Below are positions 61,945 through 64,000 of a stretch of 64,000 nt of DNA, one piece after another. Source of the stretch: Eubacterium sp. (GTDB lineage Bacteria; Bacillota; Clostridia; Oscillospirales; Acutalibacteraceae). The notes beneath the pieces were generated by a model. The model was not told the DNA's origin, searched no databases, and saw only the letters and a list, made by a program, of their open reading frames with translations. Each line of letters begins with the position of its first letter. The first letter of the stretch is position 1. The position numbers were made by a program, and so were the translations under genes. The stretch lies in the NCBI GenBank assembly GCA_017886765.1, contig JAGHJI010000062.1:1-64000 (forward strand), in the 5' to 3' direction.

Positions 61945-62790
61945 TTACACCTCCTCGATCTCAGCAAGCCTGGCTCTCAATTCAGCCATTGCTGTTTTAT
62001 ATTGCTCTTCATTCGGTGCTTTACCGTGCCAGTCAACCTGGTTTTCCATATAGGAAACACCTTTTCCCTTAACTGTTTTCATTATAATGGCAAAGGGTTT
62101 GTCACATTTATGAAAAGCGTCAAAGGCCTTTTCAAGCTCGTCAAAATCATTGCCGTCTATCGTTATGACCTCGAATCCGAAAGCCCGGAGCTTTTCGTCG
62201 ACGGGCTCGGCGCTCATGACCTCATCACAGGCGCCGTCGATCTGAAGACCGTTGCAGTCGATAATAACGCAGAAATTGTCAAGTTTGTACTGGTTGGCGA
62301 ACATCAGCGCCTCCCAGACCTGACCTTCTTCGATCTCACCGTCGCCCAGCAGAGTGTACACTCTGATTTTATCATTTCCTATGTATTTCGCGCCTTTTGC
62401 CATACCTGCCGCAGCGCTGATTCCCTGACCCAGCGAGCCGGTGGACATATCAATACCCGGTACGGTATTCATATTGGGGTGACCCTGGAGATAGGAATCT
62501 ATGTGGCGCAGGGTGGGCAGATCCTCAACCGGAAAATAGCCCTTGTATGCCAGGGCGCTGTAAAGACCCGGCGCGCAGTGACCCTTTGAAAGAACAAATC
62601 TGTCCCGGTCGGGTGATTTAGGGTTTGCGGGATCCACATTCATTTCCTTAAAATACAGATAGGCGAAAAGATCCGCGGAGGAAAGACTGCCGCCCGGATG
62701 ACCGGCTTTCGCGCCATAGGTGCTTTCAATAATTCCCATTCTGATTTTTACAGCATAGGAGGAAAGCATTTTTTTTGTTTCTGCGTTCAT
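61945..62790 (-). CDS. Transketolase, N-terminal (TPP-binding) subunit
   Basis: KAGHPGGSLSSADLFAYLYF, DRFVLSKGHCAPGLYSAL, TLLGDGEIEEGQVWEALMFANQYKLDN. Confidence 0.96.
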   Translation of the reverse strand: MNAETKKMLSSYAVKIRMGIIESTYGAKAGHPGGSLSSADLFAYLYFKEMNVDPANPKSPDRDRFVLSKGHCAPGLYSALAYKGYFPVEDLPTLRHIDSYLQGHPNMNTVPGIDMSTGSLGQGISAAAGMAKGAKYIGNDKIRVYTLLGDGEIEEGQVWEALMFANQYKLDNFCVIIDCNGLQIDGACDEVMSAEPVDEKLRAFGFEVITIDGNDFDELEKAFDAFHKCDKPFAIIMKTVKGKGVSYMENQVDWHGKAPNEEQYKTAMAELRARLAEIEEV

Positions 62791-62817
62791 AATAAAACTC
62801 CCATAAATAAATTAATT

Positions 62818-64000
62818 TTAGTCGATCTGTGTATAAAAAGTGTCAAGCACGGTCTGCATCAGCTTATCCTCGTCCGGATAAAACTCAGCGTAGACCACGT
62901 CTGCATATTCTGTATTGGTGCTTGCCTGCATTTCTCCCTCAAGGGTTATGGTTTCAAAATCCGTTATGTTTCTGGATATCAAAAGAGAAGCCAAATACGT
63001 TGCGTCTGAAAGAGAAATATTTGTAGTACTGTATTCCGATGCGGTGTTATAGAGCTCACTTACAATGCTGAAATCGTTTATAACCGCCGGAGCAAGCTGT
63101 GCCGCGAAGGCTCTGATATACTGCACCTGTCTTGCCGTTCTGTTAAGAGATGCGTCTATTGTGTCCATATCTCTTGTTCTGACATATGCCTCCGTTAAAT
63201 CGCCTACCAAATGTACGGTGTCGCCCTTTTTGATTCCCAAATCGTCAAAATCATACAGTGACTCCACAGTTACGCCGCCGATAGCGTCGTTAATGGGGGC
63301 AATGCCGTTCAAATCCAGCGCGAAATATTTGTTGATCGGAACACTATACAGAATACGGCTTAAAGAGGTCGTCACATTTGTGGCAGATGTGTCCGTTCCG
63401 TTTCCGTAAGCGTAGCTCAAGCAAAGCTGCATCGTTTCATTTCTCAGGAAAATATTGTTTTCTGAATAAAGGTCTACCTCAACCATTGTGTCACGAGGTA
63501 CGGCAATCGCCGTAACTTCTCCGGAGGAGGTGTCCACAGCCACAACGATATTGGCGTCAGCCTGACCGGCAGTTCCGGCAGTGGCGCCATCCGTATCGAG
63601 GTCACGTTTGTCCACGCCAATAAAGGCGATGGAAACAATGTCGTCATTATATACGTAATCGTGACCGTTATAAGATATTTTTTCCTCGTAGTCCGTCTGG
63701 GTCGTTACGTTGGTAAGATCACTTTTACCTTTATATTCCAGGAAAAGCACAGTGCCCACAACAGCAATAATCAGTATCAAAAGGATAGCCAAAAAAGCGA
63801 TTGCGATTTTCGCCGCGGTAGGGAGCTTCTTTTTGCTCTTGCTTTTTCCGGAATGGGATGAATGAGAACCGGAATGATGATGGTGATGACGAGAACTGCT
63901 TCGGTGATAATGCTTTTCACGCATTTTAAAGTCATCAGTGGAACGCATTTTGTTTTCATTTTTTGGATAAGCGGTCAAATTATCGCCGGCAGGATCTGCG
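62818..64000 (-). CDS. LCP-family protein with His/Ser-rich cytoplasmic tail; frame stays open to the window edge
   Basis: SIAFIGVDKRD...GQADANIVVAVDTSSGEVTAIAVPRDTMVEV, VRTRDMDTIDASLNRTARQVQY; upstream codons ADPAGDN have no stop. Confidence 0.88.
   Translation of the reverse strand, partial: ADPAGDNLTAYPKNENKMRSTDDFKMREKHYHRSSSRHHHHHSGSHSSHSGKSKSKKKLPTAAKIAIAFLAILLILIIAVVGTVLFLEYKGKSDLTNVTTQTDYEEKISYNGHDYVYNDDIVSIAFIGVDKRDLDTDGATAGTAGQADANIVVAVDTSSGEVTAIAVPRDTMVEVDLYSENNIFLRNETMQLCLSYAYGNGTDTSATNVTTSLSRILYSVPINKYFALDLNGIAPINDAIGGVTVESLYDFDDLGIKKGDTVHLVGDLTEAYVRTRDMDTIDASLNRTARQVQYIRAFAAQLAPAVINDFSIVSELYNTASEYSTTNISLSDATYLASLLISRNITDFETITLEGEMQASTNTEYADVVYAEFYPDEDKLMQTVLDTFYTQID

Noticed and set aside
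62002-62589. 195-aa plus-strand ORF
   Set aside because: Antisense to the transketolase N subunit.

Overview
This window looks like a replication-origin-proximal region of a low-to-mid GC Clostridia/Ruminococcaceae-type Firmicute; that placement comes from gene content and order, with no database search. The core runs dnaA-dnaN-rlbA(yaaA)-recF-remB-gyrB-(two YcxB-like proteins)-gyrA, then rpmH-rnpA-yidD-yidC-jag-mnmE-mnmG-rsmG-noc-[2 perfect parS]-parA-parB-serS, all on the + strand. Flanking it are a folate operon (folE-folP-ybjQ-folB-folK), RNase P RNA, three intact LytR-CpsA-Psr (LCP) genes plus one degenerate LCP-like gene next to dnaA, a class III ribonucleotide reductase (nrdD/nrdG), GH36 and GH20 glycosidases, a split transketolase, two class II aldolases and two P-type ATPases. 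I recognise three riboswitches: yybP-ykoY (Mn2+) before a P2-type ATPase, FMN before ribU, and cobalamin before a two-gene surface cassette. That cassette is the strongest candidate for an under-described system: a DUF4430-type lipoprotein and a sortase-like-anchored alpha/alpha-toroid protein that together resemble the two halves of animal transcobalamin/intrinsic factor. Other notable signals are a non-canonical oriC (TTTTCAACA repeats next to a DnaA-trio-like ACTACTACTA tract), an ArsR-type operator inside the metal-efflux promoter, NrdR-like boxes upstream of nrdD, an 87-bp tandem repeat, dispersed palindromic repeats, and unlisted small ORFs. I found no CRISPR array, tRNA, rRNA, prophage or transposase.
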